NCBI GenBank assembly: GCA_023390115.1
Contig: JAEWDM010000007.1
Location: 66,665 to 130,664 of the forward strand
Direction of reading: 5' to 3'
Origin: Bacillota bacterium
GTDB taxonomy: Bacteria > Bacillota > Clostridia > Acetivibrionales > DSM-27016
Length of the DNA: 64,000 bases
In this document: piece after piece, positions 17,025 to 25,624 of the stretch
Layout: every line of letters starts with the position of its first letter
Position numbering within the stretch: the first letter of the stretch is position 1
Program-made: the position numbers and the translations under genes
The notes under the pieces: model-generated
Databases searched by the model: none
Told to the model about the DNA's origin: nothing
The model's input: only the letters and a program-made list of their open reading frames with translations

Positions 17025-18206
17025 TCATGTCCTTACCATAGCGTCCGTCATTCTTGCAACTCTGGCCATTTCCTTTACATCATGCACGCGCACTATGTCA
17101 ACTCCATTGGCAATTCCCAGTGTTACGGTAGCCGCTGTCCCTTCAAGTCTTTCACCCACTGGCAAATCCAGAATATTTCCTATCATGGATTTACGTGAGG
17201 TGCCTAAAAGCACAGGAAGATTCAATGAGCTCAGCTCGCTTATTCTTCTCATTGCCTCCAGATTATTTTCCAGGGTCTTCCCAAAGCCTATTCCCGGGTC
17301 TACCGCCATGCTCTCTCTTGCTATACCGGCTTTTTCCGCAATTTCTATACTTTTCCTGAGAAATGCCACTATATCTCCCATTAGGTCTTTATATGAAGCA
17401 TTTTCGCCGTTATGCATCATTATTACTCCCGCACCGAATCTGGAAACAACCTCAGCCATACCAGCATCCTTTTGCAGACCCCACTGATCATTTATAATAT
17501 GCGCTCCTGACTGAAGAGCCTTTTCCGCAACCATTGCTCTTGAGGTATCAACAGATATCGGAACCTGCAGCTCTTTTGAGAGCCTGTCTACGACGGGCAC
17601 TACCCTTGAAACTTGCTCAAGCGTGTCTACCGGCTTGTGCCCCGGCCTTGTGGATTCCCCTCCTATATCAATAATGTCGGCCCCCTGCTCAACCATTTCC
17701 TTAGCCCTTTTTACAGCCGATTCCATGCCGCTGTACCTTCCCCCATCAGAAAATGAGTCGGGAGTTACGTTAAGTATGCCCATTATATATGTCCTTTCAC
17801 CTATAGGAAGCTTATGCCTGGCACACTCAAAGCATGAGGGCTTTCCCTTCTCCACAGACTCTAAAAGCCTCCGGAGCTCATCAGCTATCTCCTTAAGGCT
17901 TCCCTGCTGCAGGTTAAGCTTATATATCAATTTGTTGTACTGGCTGCAGGTTCCCATTATAAGAACATCCGATTTGTCTACGCTGCAGTTTATTGCTCCC
18001 TTGTTAACTGCGGCGTCCCCTCCCTTTGCCAGCATCTCCTGTTTTATTATGTTTGCAGTCCAGGGGCTTACATTTTCAAGCTTAACAATTATATGCAGCG
18101 CCTTCTGTGACAGCCATGATATGGCACCTGCATCAACTCCTATTTTACGGATTTCCTCCCTTGCCGTATTCATGTCCTGCATATGCAGGATTCTTGCGTT
18201 TATCAT
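17025..18206 (-). CDS. folP: Dihydropteroate synthase with a long N-terminal extension
   Basis: This 393-aa protein joins pABA to the pterin. The catalytic TIM barrel starts at about residue 139: YIMGILNVTPDSFSDGGRY, then DIIDIGGESTRPGH, PISVDTSRAMVAEKAL, INDQWGL, VDPGIGFGKT and PVLLGTSRKSMIG. About 135 residues precede it, much longer than the 270-280 aa of the common enzyme, with alpha/beta character (ARILHMQDMNTAREEIRKIG). Extended forms are known in Clostridia. A Cys cluster (CFECARH) lies just before the barrel. GAGGTG precedes the ATG. First of folP-folB-folK, 28 bp from folB. Confidence 0.94.
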   Translation of the reverse strand: MINARILHMQDMNTAREEIRKIGVDAGAISWLSQKALHIIVKLENVSPWTANIIKQEMLAKGGDAAVNKGAINCSVDKSDVLIMGTCSQYNKLIYKLNLQQGSLKEIADELRRLLESVEKGKPSCFECARHKLPIGERTYIMGILNVTPDSFSDGGRYSGMESAVKRAKEMVEQGADIIDIGGESTRPGHKPVDTLEQVSRVVPVVDRLSKELQVPISVDTSRAMVAEKALQSGAHIINDQWGLQKDAGMAEVVSRFGAGVIMMHNGENASYKDLMGDIVAFLRKSIEIAEKAGIARESMAVDPGIGFGKTLENNLEAMRRISELSSLNLPVLLGTSRKSMIGNILDLPVGERLEGTAATVTLGIANGVDIVRVHDVKEMARVARMTDAMVRT

Positions 18207-18220
18207 CGCTTCACCTCAAA

Positions 18221-18712
18221 TTATAAATATTTTATTTCTCCCGTTACAGTTCCGCACTCCGCCTTAAGAAGCCCATATGAAAAATATTTCTGCCTTCTCT
18301 TGTCAGTAGGCGATCCCGGATTAAAAAACAATACCCCTCCAATAACCTCATTGACAGGTATATGGCTGTGTCCAAACACTATGCAATCCACCGCCTCATT
18401 CCGAAAAGCCCGCTCCGCACGCTCCAGGGCAGAAGCCCCTTCACCGCAATGCCCGTGTACTATTCCTATTCGTACTCCTTCTTCACAAATTATCTTTTTG
18501 TTTTTTGTTATGCCCAAAACGTATTCATCGTCATTATTCCCTGAAACGGCCTCTACTCTTGCTATTTCCCCGAGCTGGTATAATACATAGTCCCTGCATA
18601 CGTCACCCGCATGAATTATAAGATCTGCGTCCTTTATTCCCCCCAAGAGCGCCCGTGGAAGCGTTTTCCCTTTTCTGGGAATATGAGTGTCCGAGACTAC
18701 CCCAATAAGCAC
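18221..18712 (-). CDS. YfcE/MJ0936-family metallophosphoesterase
   Basis: A 163-aa phosphodiesterase. All metal-ligand motifs are present in order: VVSDTHIPR, IIHAGDVC, SGNNDDEY, GIVHGHC and FGHSHIP. Length fits the compact YfcE family; physiological substrate unknown. GTG at 18712 is the start: AAGGAGG lies 9 nt before it and the next residues (LIGVVSDTH) match the family N-terminus. folP follows 14 bp downstream, so it may head the folate unit. Confidence 0.92.
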   Translation of the reverse strand: MLIGVVSDTHIPRKGKTLPRALLGGIKDADLIIHAGDVCRDYVLYQLGEIARVEAVSGNNDDEYVLGITKNKKIICEEGVRIGIVHGHCGEGASALERAERAFRNEAVDCIVFGHSHIPVNEVIGGVLFFNPGSPTDKRRQKYFSYGLLKAECGTVTGEIKYL

Positions 18713-18757
18713 CTTCCAAATCCTCCTTTTTGCACATGCTGTTTACTGCACATGCTC

Positions 18758-19864
18758 TTAAATCTGCTTCACGCTGCGCCTGATAATTCCCGCAATATCC
18801 TGTGCAGATACAGTCCTTATGTTGCTTAACGTGCTCCTTTGCTTCATGGTAAGCTCTGTATAACAATCAATTTCCTCCCGGCTTAAAGACGGCTTTTTCC
18901 CAATCAGAGAAGCTATAACAGCACCAAGCTGCTGTGTGCTCTCTGCCTTCAATAGCTTAAGCACCCTCTCTGTCTTCTCTGTTGCCGCATCACAGTTAAA
19001 ATCCAGATACTCCTTCACGAACAGCGCGTTTGCCTCGCCGTGGGGAATATCCTTAAAATATGTAAGAGAATATCCCATTCCGTGTATAATTGTCGTACCG
19101 GTATTGGCTATTACCATACCTGCAAGCATGGAGGCGTATAAAAGCTTATCCCTCGTATCGGAGCCGATTTCTCCATTCTCAAGCCTTATGAGGCATTCTC
19201 CCAGTACTCCCATTGACTCTGCGGCCAGAACATCTGTTACAGCGGTGCTCCTTTTGCTGAGATACCCCTCCATCGCATGAGTCAGGGCATCTATAGCCGT
19301 ATTGACAGTTACGCTCAGTGTAAGGCTTTCGGTATAGGAGGCATCTAAGAAGGCAGCCACAGGAAACGTTTCATCATTGCCAAAGCTCATTTTTGTCTGC
19401 ATGTCAGGCCTTGTAAGTATGCAGTAAGGAGTTACCTCACTTCCTGTTCCTGCCGTTGTCGGAATTGCTATAATGGGAAGAGGCCTGTTTGGAAAAGAAT
19501 TCTTATACAGCTCAACAGCCTCCATTCCATTGACGGCCAGAACGGCTACGGCCTTTGACGCATCAAGCGGAGAGCCTCCTCCTATGCCTATGACAAAGTC
19601 TGCCCCTGACCTTGCCGCCAGTGCTCCTCCCTCCTCTACATTCTTTAAGGAGGGATTGTTTTCAACCCCGTCATATATTTCATACTTTATGCTTAATTCA
19701 TTTAAAACACCTGCAATATCATCCAGCGCACCGCTGGCCCTGGCCGAGCTTTTCCCCGTAACAATAAAAGCCTTTTTACCGGATTTGGCAAAAAAGTCCT
19801 TGTTCCGGCTTACACATCCCCTGCCGAAAAACACCTTAGCAGGCATTCTGTAATTAAAGTTCAT
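18758..19864 (-). CDS. Iron-containing alcohol dehydrogenase
   Basis: A 368-aa group III NAD(P)-dependent alcohol dehydrogenase. N-terminal FNYRMPAKVFFGRGCV, nucleotide motif IGIGGGSPLDASKAVA, PTTAGTGSEVTPYCIL, and the iron site in AIDALTHAMEGYLS and IIHGMGYSLTYFKDIPHGEANAL (Asp/His ligands). Length is at the short end of the family, as in YugK/BDH-like enzymes. Substrate is not predictable; butanol/ethanol or diol oxidoreductases are possible. It lies 45 bp upstream of the phosphoesterase. Its promoter region holds two GTTTAAAC palindromes. Confidence 0.92.
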   Translation of the reverse strand: MNFNYRMPAKVFFGRGCVSRNKDFFAKSGKKAFIVTGKSSARASGALDDIAGVLNELSIKYEIYDGVENNPSLKNVEEGGALAARSGADFVIGIGGGSPLDASKAVAVLAVNGMEAVELYKNSFPNRPLPIIAIPTTAGTGSEVTPYCILTRPDMQTKMSFGNDETFPVAAFLDASYTESLTLSVTVNTAIDALTHAMEGYLSKRSTAVTDVLAAESMGVLGECLIRLENGEIGSDTRDKLLYASMLAGMVIANTGTTIIHGMGYSLTYFKDIPHGEANALFVKEYLDFNCDAATEKTERVLKLLKAESTQQLGAVIASLIGKKPSLSREEIDCYTELTMKQRSTLSNIRTVSAQDIAGIIRRSVKQI

Positions 19865-19888
19865 ATTAAGCCATTCCTCCTTTGTATT

Positions 19889-19945
19889 GTTTAAACCGTA
19901 CTAATAACATATAATATTATAATATATTACTCATACAGTTTAAAC
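19889..19945. promoter_or_regulatory. Paired GTTTAAAC palindromes in the divergent promoter region
   Basis: Two copies of the 8-bp palindrome GTTTAAAC (19889-19896, 19938-19945) bracket a 41-bp AT-only-like segment that itself contains TAATATTATAATATATTA. They lie upstream of the alcohol dehydrogenase gene and 156 bp before the plus-strand gene at 20102. A regulator binding site is plausible but unproven. Confidence 0.35.
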
Positions 19946-20101
19946 CTCCGGAAAATAATCTTCGTTAAGTCAGCATGCTCTAAAAAGCGTCAAAAGCCTG
20001 TATAAATATTATTATTGTACTTAATTTATAAAAGTGGTATCATGAGGATAATACACTGATATTTCAATTTTAAAAACTCCTGTGCAGAGGTTTATTAACC
20101 C

Positions 20102-21478
20102 ATGGTCGACTTATTTAAATTAAATACAAAAGAGCTGAAGGCTCTGGTTGAATACAAAGAGGTCTTGGAAAAGGGAAGACATTTTAAAAAAAATTTCTGG
20201 CTCAAGGAAAAATACCAGCTAAAGGGCATAAAGCAAAACTGCAGAATTATCACGAGGTATTGCCTTGAGAATGTGGCATGCATAGAGGTTAACAGTCTGC
20301 CTGGCTACAATCTTAAGCAGATAAAAGCCATACTTTCAAAATATAAGCTCTTTGGTATGGTGCAAAGGATTTTCTGTCATGACATTCTGGCAGTTTTAAA
20401 GAACGCTTACCCTGAAGAATTCAGGACAAGGGTCTTAAAGGACTGGATGTGGAGCAAGCATGGGATATGGCATGACGACAATGCAATTATCGAGGCTGTT
20501 CACGACATGGTATATAAAGAGGGTATCCGCAGGATACAGGATATCCCCTCTCTGGATTGGAAAAAAAGGCTGCTAAGGCATGGGATATATAATGTGCTTG
20601 CATACTTTAACTGGTCTATCTATGCGCTTTTTAATTTTGTTTACCCCAATAAATTTCACCCGACAGATTTTAAATATAAAACAAAATGGGCCGCCTCAGA
20701 ATCCCTTGAAAATGCCTTCTATTTTATGCATAAGATTTTTAAAAGTAAGAGGTACACATTAGATGACATCCTTCTTCTCAGCACCTCCGATTTCCGTGCG
20801 CTTGGACTGGCAGGAATGCTGATGGCACTCTTTGACTCCTCTACTTTAAATGCAAAGGAGTATTACCTGTATAAAACCATAGGCAATGAAGCACATAGAA
20901 ATGAAATTACAAGCGATATAAACAGCCTTATAAACAAAAAATATGAGCAGGCAGTTTTTAATAGATTAAAAAAAGCGGCCGTAGGCAATTTTATTTACAA
21001 TCTGCATCTTAATTCCACACTATACAGCTATATAAAGCGGCATGCCAAAAGAAGCAGCCTCTCTATTGAGGACTTTATATCAAGCCATGGGTTTATATAT
21101 AAAAGTGCCAGACAGGATATAAGGTCTATAAGCAAGGATGATATATGGGATATGCGAAAGCAGGGCCTTACCTATGTCCAAATTGCACAAAAGCTTGGGA
21201 GCAATCCAAACACGGTGGCACAATTTTGTTTAAAAAATTTCGGAGGCGATCCCCTTATTCCAAGGCCGATCGAGGAATATATAACCCCTCAGGAATTAAT
21301 GAATAAATATCATGTGGATCATAAAACCATAATGAAGCTTGTAAATGAAAACAGGCTGGAAAACCATACTACAATAAGATTCAGGTATTTAAAAAAATCC
21401 CAAATAGAGCCCGTGCTGAGGCAATATACAGCAGGCAGCAGACAGCATCAGAGCATGGTGAAAAGGTATTTGAAATAA
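20102..21478 (+). CDS. Unknown protein with C-terminal helix-turn-helix region, upstream of ppx
   Basis: A 458-aa basic protein of no family I recognise. The first 250 residues are helical and rich in K, Y, W and F. Toward the end are two HTH-like segments: KQGLTYVQIAQKLGSNPNTV at about 355-375 and TPQELMNKYHVDHKTIMKLV at about 400-420, each with the helix-G/V-turn-helix spacing. It probably binds DNA or RNA. The start ATG has only a weak AGAGG site, about 12 nt upstream. A CTG-initiated Ppx/GppA gene begins 24 bp after its stop, so they likely form an operon. Confidence 0.65.
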   Translation: MVDLFKLNTKELKALVEYKEVLEKGRHFKKNFWLKEKYQLKGIKQNCRIITRYCLENVACIEVNSLPGYNLKQIKAILSKYKLFGMVQRIFCHDILAVLKNAYPEEFRTRVLKDWMWSKHGIWHDDNAIIEAVHDMVYKEGIRRIQDIPSLDWKKRLLRHGIYNVLAYFNWSIYALFNFVYPNKFHPTDFKYKTKWAASESLENAFYFMHKIFKSKRYTLDDILLLSTSDFRALGLAGMLMALFDSSTLNAKEYYLYKTIGNEAHRNEITSDINSLINKKYEQAVFNRLKKAAVGNFIYNLHLNSTLYSYIKRHAKRSSLSIEDFISSHGFIYKSARQDIRSISKDDIWDMRKQGLTYVQIAQKLGSNPNTVAQFCLKNFGGDPLIPRPIEEYITPQELMNKYHVDHKTIMKLVNENRLENHTTIRFRYLKKSQIEPVLRQYTAGSRQHQSMVKRYLK

Positions 21479-21502
21479 TAAACAGAAAAGGCGTGGTGAA
21501 AT

Positions 21503-23023
21503 CTGGAAAACAAAATAGGAATTATAGACTTAGGCTCCAACTCGGTACGCCTGGTCATTTTTGAAGTAAAGGACAGCGGTACATTTCGTATAGTAGATGA
21601 TATAAGCGACACTATACGTTTAAGTGAGGGTATGGTAGAGGGAAGGTATATAAACGATCTGGCTATAAGAAAGGCTATTAAAACAATTAAGCTTTTTAAA
21701 AAGCTCTGCTCAGCTTATAATATACAAAGCTCCTCAATTATTCCCGTAGCAACAGCCGCAGTAAGAAAAGCAGAAAACAGGGATGATTTTTTAAAGCTTT
21801 TGTTTAACTTAACAGGCTTAAAATTTAACATTCTCTCCGGAGATGAAGAGGCACTTTATGTATATAAGGCAGTGATAAGCTCCATAGACATTGATTCCGG
21901 AGTCATTGTAGATATTGGCGGAGGAAGCACGGAAATAATAAAATTCAGTCAAAGAAGTGTAATAAACCATATCAGCATTCCCATAGGAGCCATCGTTGCA
22001 ACAGAAGAATTTCTGGGCAAAAACGCTGTATCCCCTGAAAGCATAAGAGTTTTAGACAGGCATCTTGAATCGGTTCTCTCCGGTCTGGGCTGGCTTTCGA
22101 CGGATGAGCCTCCTGTAATAATAGGCCTTGGGGGAACCATAAGAAACATGGCTAAGATTCACAGAAAGCGGTTCAATTATCCCCTGGAAGCAATACACAA
22201 CTACATGATTCCCATAAGTGATTTCTATAGTATTTATGATTACATAAAAAGCCTTGACTTAGAAGCAAGGAAGAAAATAGAGGGAATGTCCTCCAGCAGG
22301 GCCGACATTCTGGTTGGGGGGCTGACTATACTAAAAGCCATATCCTCAATTACCCGTTCCTCAACTCTTGTTATAAGCGGAAACGGGCTCCGCGAAGGTA
22401 TTATGTTTGAATACATAATGGGCAGGTACCCTGAAAAAAGGTTTACAAATGTCCTCGACTTCAGTCTTGACAACCTGATAGAGATGTATTCGGTGCGCCA
22501 GGATCATTCAAGGCATATATGCGACATGGCATTATCCATGTTTGACCAGTTGAAGCCTCTGCACAGGCTTGACAATAATGAAAGGAGAATTCTCAGGGCC
22601 GCTGCTCTGCTTCACGATATAGGTATTTCCGTTAACTATTACCGGCATTATATACATTCCTTTTATATGATTTTAAATTCAAAGATTAACGGACTGTCTC
22701 ACCGTGAAATAGTAATGACTGCAATTATAGCGGCTTGCCATGAGAAGGAGAAATTGAAAAAGAATTTTTACAAGGATTATGAAAAGCTTCTTTTAAGGGA
22801 TGACGAAAAAATACTCTTAAAGCTTTCTCTTATTTTAAGGATCTCCGAAAGCCTTGACAGGAGCGAGACCAGAATCGTTAAATCCCTTATATGCCAGATA
22901 GACTCCAAATCAGTAAAAATAAAGACTCACAACAGCGGAGACGCCGAGCTGGAGATAAATCTCTCAAATGAAAACGCCTCAAGCTTTAAAAAGCTTTTCA
23001 AAAGAGAATTGCTCATTACATGA
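21503..23023 (+). CDS. ppx: Ppx/GppA phosphatase with HD domain; apparent CTG start
   Basis: A 506-aa exopolyphosphatase/pppGpp phosphatase. The N-terminal ASKHA phosphate loop reads GIIDLGSNSVRLVIFEV, followed by VATAAVRKAENRDDF, the catalytic ILSGDEEALYVY, DIGGGSTEII and GLGGTIRNMA; a C-terminal HD-like part has AALLHDIGISVNYYRHYIHS. The first ATG in frame (21632) would remove 43 residues including the phosphate loop. No ATG, GTG or TTG lies between it and an in-frame TGA at 21497. The best start is CTG at 21503, with GGTGG just upstream and AAAGG further back. With CTG the length equals the family norm. Confidence 0.88.
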   Translation: MENKIGIIDLGSNSVRLVIFEVKDSGTFRIVDDISDTIRLSEGMVEGRYINDLAIRKAIKTIKLFKKLCSAYNIQSSSIIPVATAAVRKAENRDDFLKLLFNLTGLKFNILSGDEEALYVYKAVISSIDIDSGVIVDIGGGSTEIIKFSQRSVINHISIPIGAIVATEEFLGKNAVSPESIRVLDRHLESVLSGLGWLSTDEPPVIIGLGGTIRNMAKIHRKRFNYPLEAIHNYMIPISDFYSIYDYIKSLDLEARKKIEGMSSSRADILVGGLTILKAISSITRSSTLVISGNGLREGIMFEYIMGRYPEKRFTNVLDFSLDNLIEMYSVRQDHSRHICDMALSMFDQLKPLHRLDNNERRILRAAALLHDIGISVNYYRHYIHSFYMILNSKINGLSHREIVMTAIIAACHEKEKLKKNFYKDYEKLLLRDDEKILLKLSLILRISESLDRSETRIVKSLICQIDSKSVKIKTHNSGDAELEINLSNENASSFKKLFKRELLIT

Positions 23024-23045
23024 TTTTTAAACCTTAGGGGAGCGC

Positions 23046-23082
23046 GCTGCAAGACATAAATATCGGCAGTATGCCTTGCAGC
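23046..23082. terminator. Hairpin between converging ppx and response regulator genes
   Basis: GCTGCAAG (23046-23053) pairs perfectly with CTTGCAGC (23075-23082). A pyrimidine/T-rich tail (CCTTTCCTTTATT) follows on the plus strand. Probably ends the ppx transcript. Confidence 0.55.
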
Positions 23083-23094
23083 CGGCCCTTTCCT

Positions 23095-23823
23095 TTATTG
23101 TACGCCAATCTCCTCATCCTTAGGCTCAAGCTCTATCCTATATGCTGAATTTTCATCTCTCCGGATGCTTAAATTATATCCTGACCATTGGGATATTTTC
23201 AGAGCTATTGTGTCCATACAAATATCCAGCATACCGCAAGCCTCGGCAGTAATTTCCCTCCATACCCTTTCAACCAAAAAATTCCTCTTAAGCGACTTGC
23301 TTTTATTCTTTATTAAAAGGTACAAAATTTCAAATTCCCTTGAATTAAGAATTATCTCATTTCCGGCAGCAGAGACGCTTCCTTCCTCCGGATTTATCAG
23401 GATATCTCCGTACTTCAGAGCAGGCATGGCCGGTTGATCCCATACTTTAGCGCTTCCCGGAAATTTAAGCTGTGATTTTATCCTTGCGGCCATTTCCTGA
23501 AAGCTAAAGGGCTTTATTATATAGTCATCCGCCCCAAGCTCAAGCGCCAGCACCACGCTCAGGTCATCGGACTTATCCGATATGGCAAGCAGCGGTATCC
23601 TTACTAAAGAGAGCTCTGCTCTTATTTGCCTTATAATGTCGAACTGCTCCATATCAGGAAATGATACCTCTGTAACAATTATGTCAAAGCTTTTTTCCTT
23701 AGCCTTTGCTATTCCTTTTTTCCCCACATCCGAGCTATAAACCTTATAGCCCCTTTTTTTCAGATCGTCTCTTAACATTTTTCTTATATTTTTATTGTTA
23801 TCTATAATTAGAACAGATTTCAT
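23095..23823 (-). CDS. OmpR/PhoB-type response regulator with Glu at the phospho-acceptor position
   Basis: A 242-aa protein: receiver domain (about 1-115) and winged-helix DNA-binding domain (about 140-240, LNSREFEILYLLIKN, RNFLVERVW). In the receiver the usual phosphorylated Asp is replaced: DIIVTEVSFPDM has Glu at about residue 52, and the acidic pair is Asp-Asn (IIDNN). The Ser/Thr (AIS) and Lys (IIKPF) switch residues remain. It may be an atypical, phosphorylation-independent or constitutively on-like regulator. No histidine kinase gene is adjacent. ATG at 23823 has GGGAG 7 nt upstream; the ATG at 23829 is too close to it. Confidence 0.88.
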   Translation of the reverse strand: MKSVLIIDNNKNIRKMLRDDLKKRGYKVYSSDVGKKGIAKAKEKSFDIIVTEVSFPDMEQFDIIRQIRAELSLVRIPLLAISDKSDDLSVVLALELGADDYIIKPFSFQEMAARIKSQLKFPGSAKVWDQPAMPALKYGDILINPEEGSVSAAGNEIILNSREFEILYLLIKNKSKSLKRNFLVERVWREITAEACGMLDICMDTIALKISQWSGYNLSIRRDENSAYRIELEPKDEEIGVQ

Positions 23824-23908
23824 AGACATACTCCCGGCGGGGCTTTTTAACTTTATTATGTCTTAGGGTAATTAAAGCAATATTAATTAAATGTAAAGAC
23901 AAGGTAAA

Positions 23909-24475
23909 TTAAACGGGCCTGTAGCCGCTCCTTTTTATTATCTCCCTTAAGACCTTTGTAGATACGGGTGCTCCCTTGTATACCCCGTCATAGAAATCCA
24001 TCTTTCCCGGATCTCCCATGCCGACCACCAGAATATTCTCCATTCCCTTCAAAACGCTTAAGGTATCTCCGCATATCTCATTTCCGCCCGCAGCATTGCC
24101 ATACTTGTCCACCGCACCCTCTATAACCCTTCCTTCCCTGGTTACAGAGCATGTAACCCTTAATCCGTTGCAATCGCTTCCGTTTGAGGATACGGCAGCT
24201 ATACCCAGAACATTGACGGCACCGCTTTCCATTATTATTTTCATGGCATACTCCCCCTTTCCCGCACCTTCCTTACCCCTGTCATCCACCATGACCACCA
24301 CTGGATCAGACCCGGCGGCTTTTATCAGAGACACAATCTGATATCCCGTCAATGGGGTGGGGTTTCCGGCGGACGCCGAAATACATCTTCCCCCTATGTT
24401 TGCCGCCGCCGTCTCCATGGCATGTCCGGCGGATCTGTCTCCGTCGGTAACAATAATTACATTGTGCTTATCCAT
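23909..24475 (-). CDS. spoVAE: Stage V sporulation protein AE (soluble SpoVAEa type)
   Basis: A 188-aa cytoplasmic protein matching the SpoVAE/SpoVAEa family: VIIVTDGDRSAGHAMETAAA, IGGRCISASAGNPTPLTG, DPVVVMVDDRGKEGAGKGE and a C-terminal stretch ending IKRSGYRPV. SpoVA proteins move Ca-dipicolinate into and out of spores, although the soluble subunit's exact role is unclear. Other spoVA genes are not next to it. ATG at 24475 is preceded by AAGG at 5-6 nt and overlaps the upstream small gene by 8 nt (ATGGATAA), so the two are coupled. Confidence 0.88.
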   Translation of the reverse strand: MDKHNVIIVTDGDRSAGHAMETAAANIGGRCISASAGNPTPLTGYQIVSLIKAAGSDPVVVMVDDRGKEGAGKGEYAMKIIMESGAVNVLGIAAVSSNGSDCNGLRVTCSVTREGRVIEGAVDKYGNAAGGNEICGDTLSVLKGMENILVVGMGDPGKMDFYDGVYKGAPVSTKVLREIIKRSGYRPV

Positions 24476-24647
24476 GAAGCCCTTGCCATCCCATATCCTC
24501 CGGCATTGCCGACATAACAAAAACACCTCTGGTATAGGATTTCTGCGAATTATGAGTAAGAAGAAATATGCCCGCAGCCACTGCTATGGCAATGAGCGCC
24601 AGCACTATAAATATCACTATCTTATGCCTGCCGAAAACACCTGTCAT
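24468..24647 (-). CDS. Small single-pass membrane protein coupled to spoVAE
   Basis: A 59-aa protein with a strong site (GGAGG, 7 nt before ATG). A short basic N-terminus (MTGVFGRHK) leads into one hydrophobic helix of about 20 residues (IVIFIVLALIAIAVAAGIFL), then about 25 polar residues ending DMGWQGLHG. Topology would place the C-terminus outside or in the intermembrane space of the forespore. Its stop codon lies inside the spoVAE start, which strongly suggests a real, co-translated gene. I do not know a named family. Confidence 0.75.
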   Translation of the reverse strand: MTGVFGRHKIVIFIVLALIAIAVAAGIFLLTHNSQKSYTRGVFVMSAMPEDMGWQGLHG

Positions 24648-24704
24648 ACATTATCCTCCATATCTAAAATCCAATTCAAAGCAAATCCTTAAATAGTATT
24701 TCAA

Positions 24705-24740
24705 AAAATAAAGGCAATATGCAAATTTTTGCACATTGCC
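24705..24740 (-). terminator. Terminator of the spoIIA operon
   Basis: Minus strand: GGCAATGTGCAAA, short loop, TTTGCATATTGCC, then TTTATTTTTTG. It lies just after sigF and before the small spoVAE-linked gene. Confidence 0.88.
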
Positions 24741-24743
24741 CGC

Positions 24744-25499
24744 TTATCCGCAGTTGATTTTTTTTCTTATTTCCTGCAGTATTTTCTTTTCAATTCTTGA
24801 TACCTGCACCTGAGATATTCCAAGCAGCTTTGCAATCTGAAACTGAGTCTTCTCCTTAAAATATCTGAGAATAATTATCTGCTTTTCTCTGGGGCCCAGT
24901 GTATCCAGTATTTGCCTTAATGCAAGCTTATCTATGAGCTCTACCTCATTATTATTCGCCTCTCCGTTTATTCTGTCAATTAAAAGCATGGGAGAGCTAT
25001 CCCCTTCCCCCACAGTGCTGTATAAGGATTCGGGAGAGCATCCTGCCTCCATAGCCATTACCAACTCCTCCGCAGGTATATTGAGCCTTATTGACATCTC
25101 ATTTATTGAGGGCTCGCGCCCAAGCTCCTTGCTCATAATTTCCTTTGTTACTCTAGCTTTATTGGAGATCTCCTTTAATGAACGGCTGACCTTTATAATT
25201 CCGTCATCCCTTATAAATCTTTTTATTTCGCCTATTATCATAGGCACGGCATAGGTGGAAAACTTCACGTCAAAGGATTGGTTAAACTTATTTATCGCCT
25301 TTATAAGCCCTATGCAGCCTATCTGAAAAATATCCTCCGTTTCATAGCCCCGGTTCTGAAATCTTTTCACTATGCTCCATACCAGCCCTATATTCTTTTC
25401 AACCAGGAAGGCCTGAGCATCCTTATCCCCTTCTTTAGTCCTTTTTATAAGCTCAAGCACATCTTCTTCACTGTAGTCCTTATTATAAAAATCATTCAT
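24744..25499 (-). CDS. sigF: RNA polymerase sigma factor SigF (forespore-specific)
   Basis: A 251-aa sigma-70 family factor of the sporulation class. Region 2 is seen in GCIGLIKAINKFNQSFDVKFSTYA and PMIIGEIKRFIRDDG. Region 3 has VSRSLKEISNKA, and region 4 EKTQFQIAKLLGISQVQVSRIEKKI. Position directly after spoIIAA-spoIIAB identifies it as SigF, which SpoIIAB holds inactive in the predivisional cell. ATG at 25499 has AGGAG 5 nt upstream; the longer open frame lacks a site. Terminator follows. Confidence 0.96.
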   Translation of the reverse strand: MNDFYNKDYSEEDVLELIKRTKEGDKDAQAFLVEKNIGLVWSIVKRFQNRGYETEDIFQIGCIGLIKAINKFNQSFDVKFSTYAVPMIIGEIKRFIRDDGIIKVSRSLKEISNKARVTKEIMSKELGREPSINEMSIRLNIPAEELVMAMEAGCSPESLYSTVGEGDSSPMLLIDRINGEANNNEVELIDKLALRQILDTLGPREKQIIILRYFKEKTQFQIAKLLGISQVQVSRIEKKILQEIRKKINCG

Positions 25500-25624
25500 A
25501 AATTCTCCTAGGCCTCTCATGCATATAAATAATCTCATATGCATATTATTGCTTAATTTACTTATTTTTACACTATTGCTCAAAAAAAAATACTATTTCC
25601 CGCTTGTATGAATTATTAAATCCC

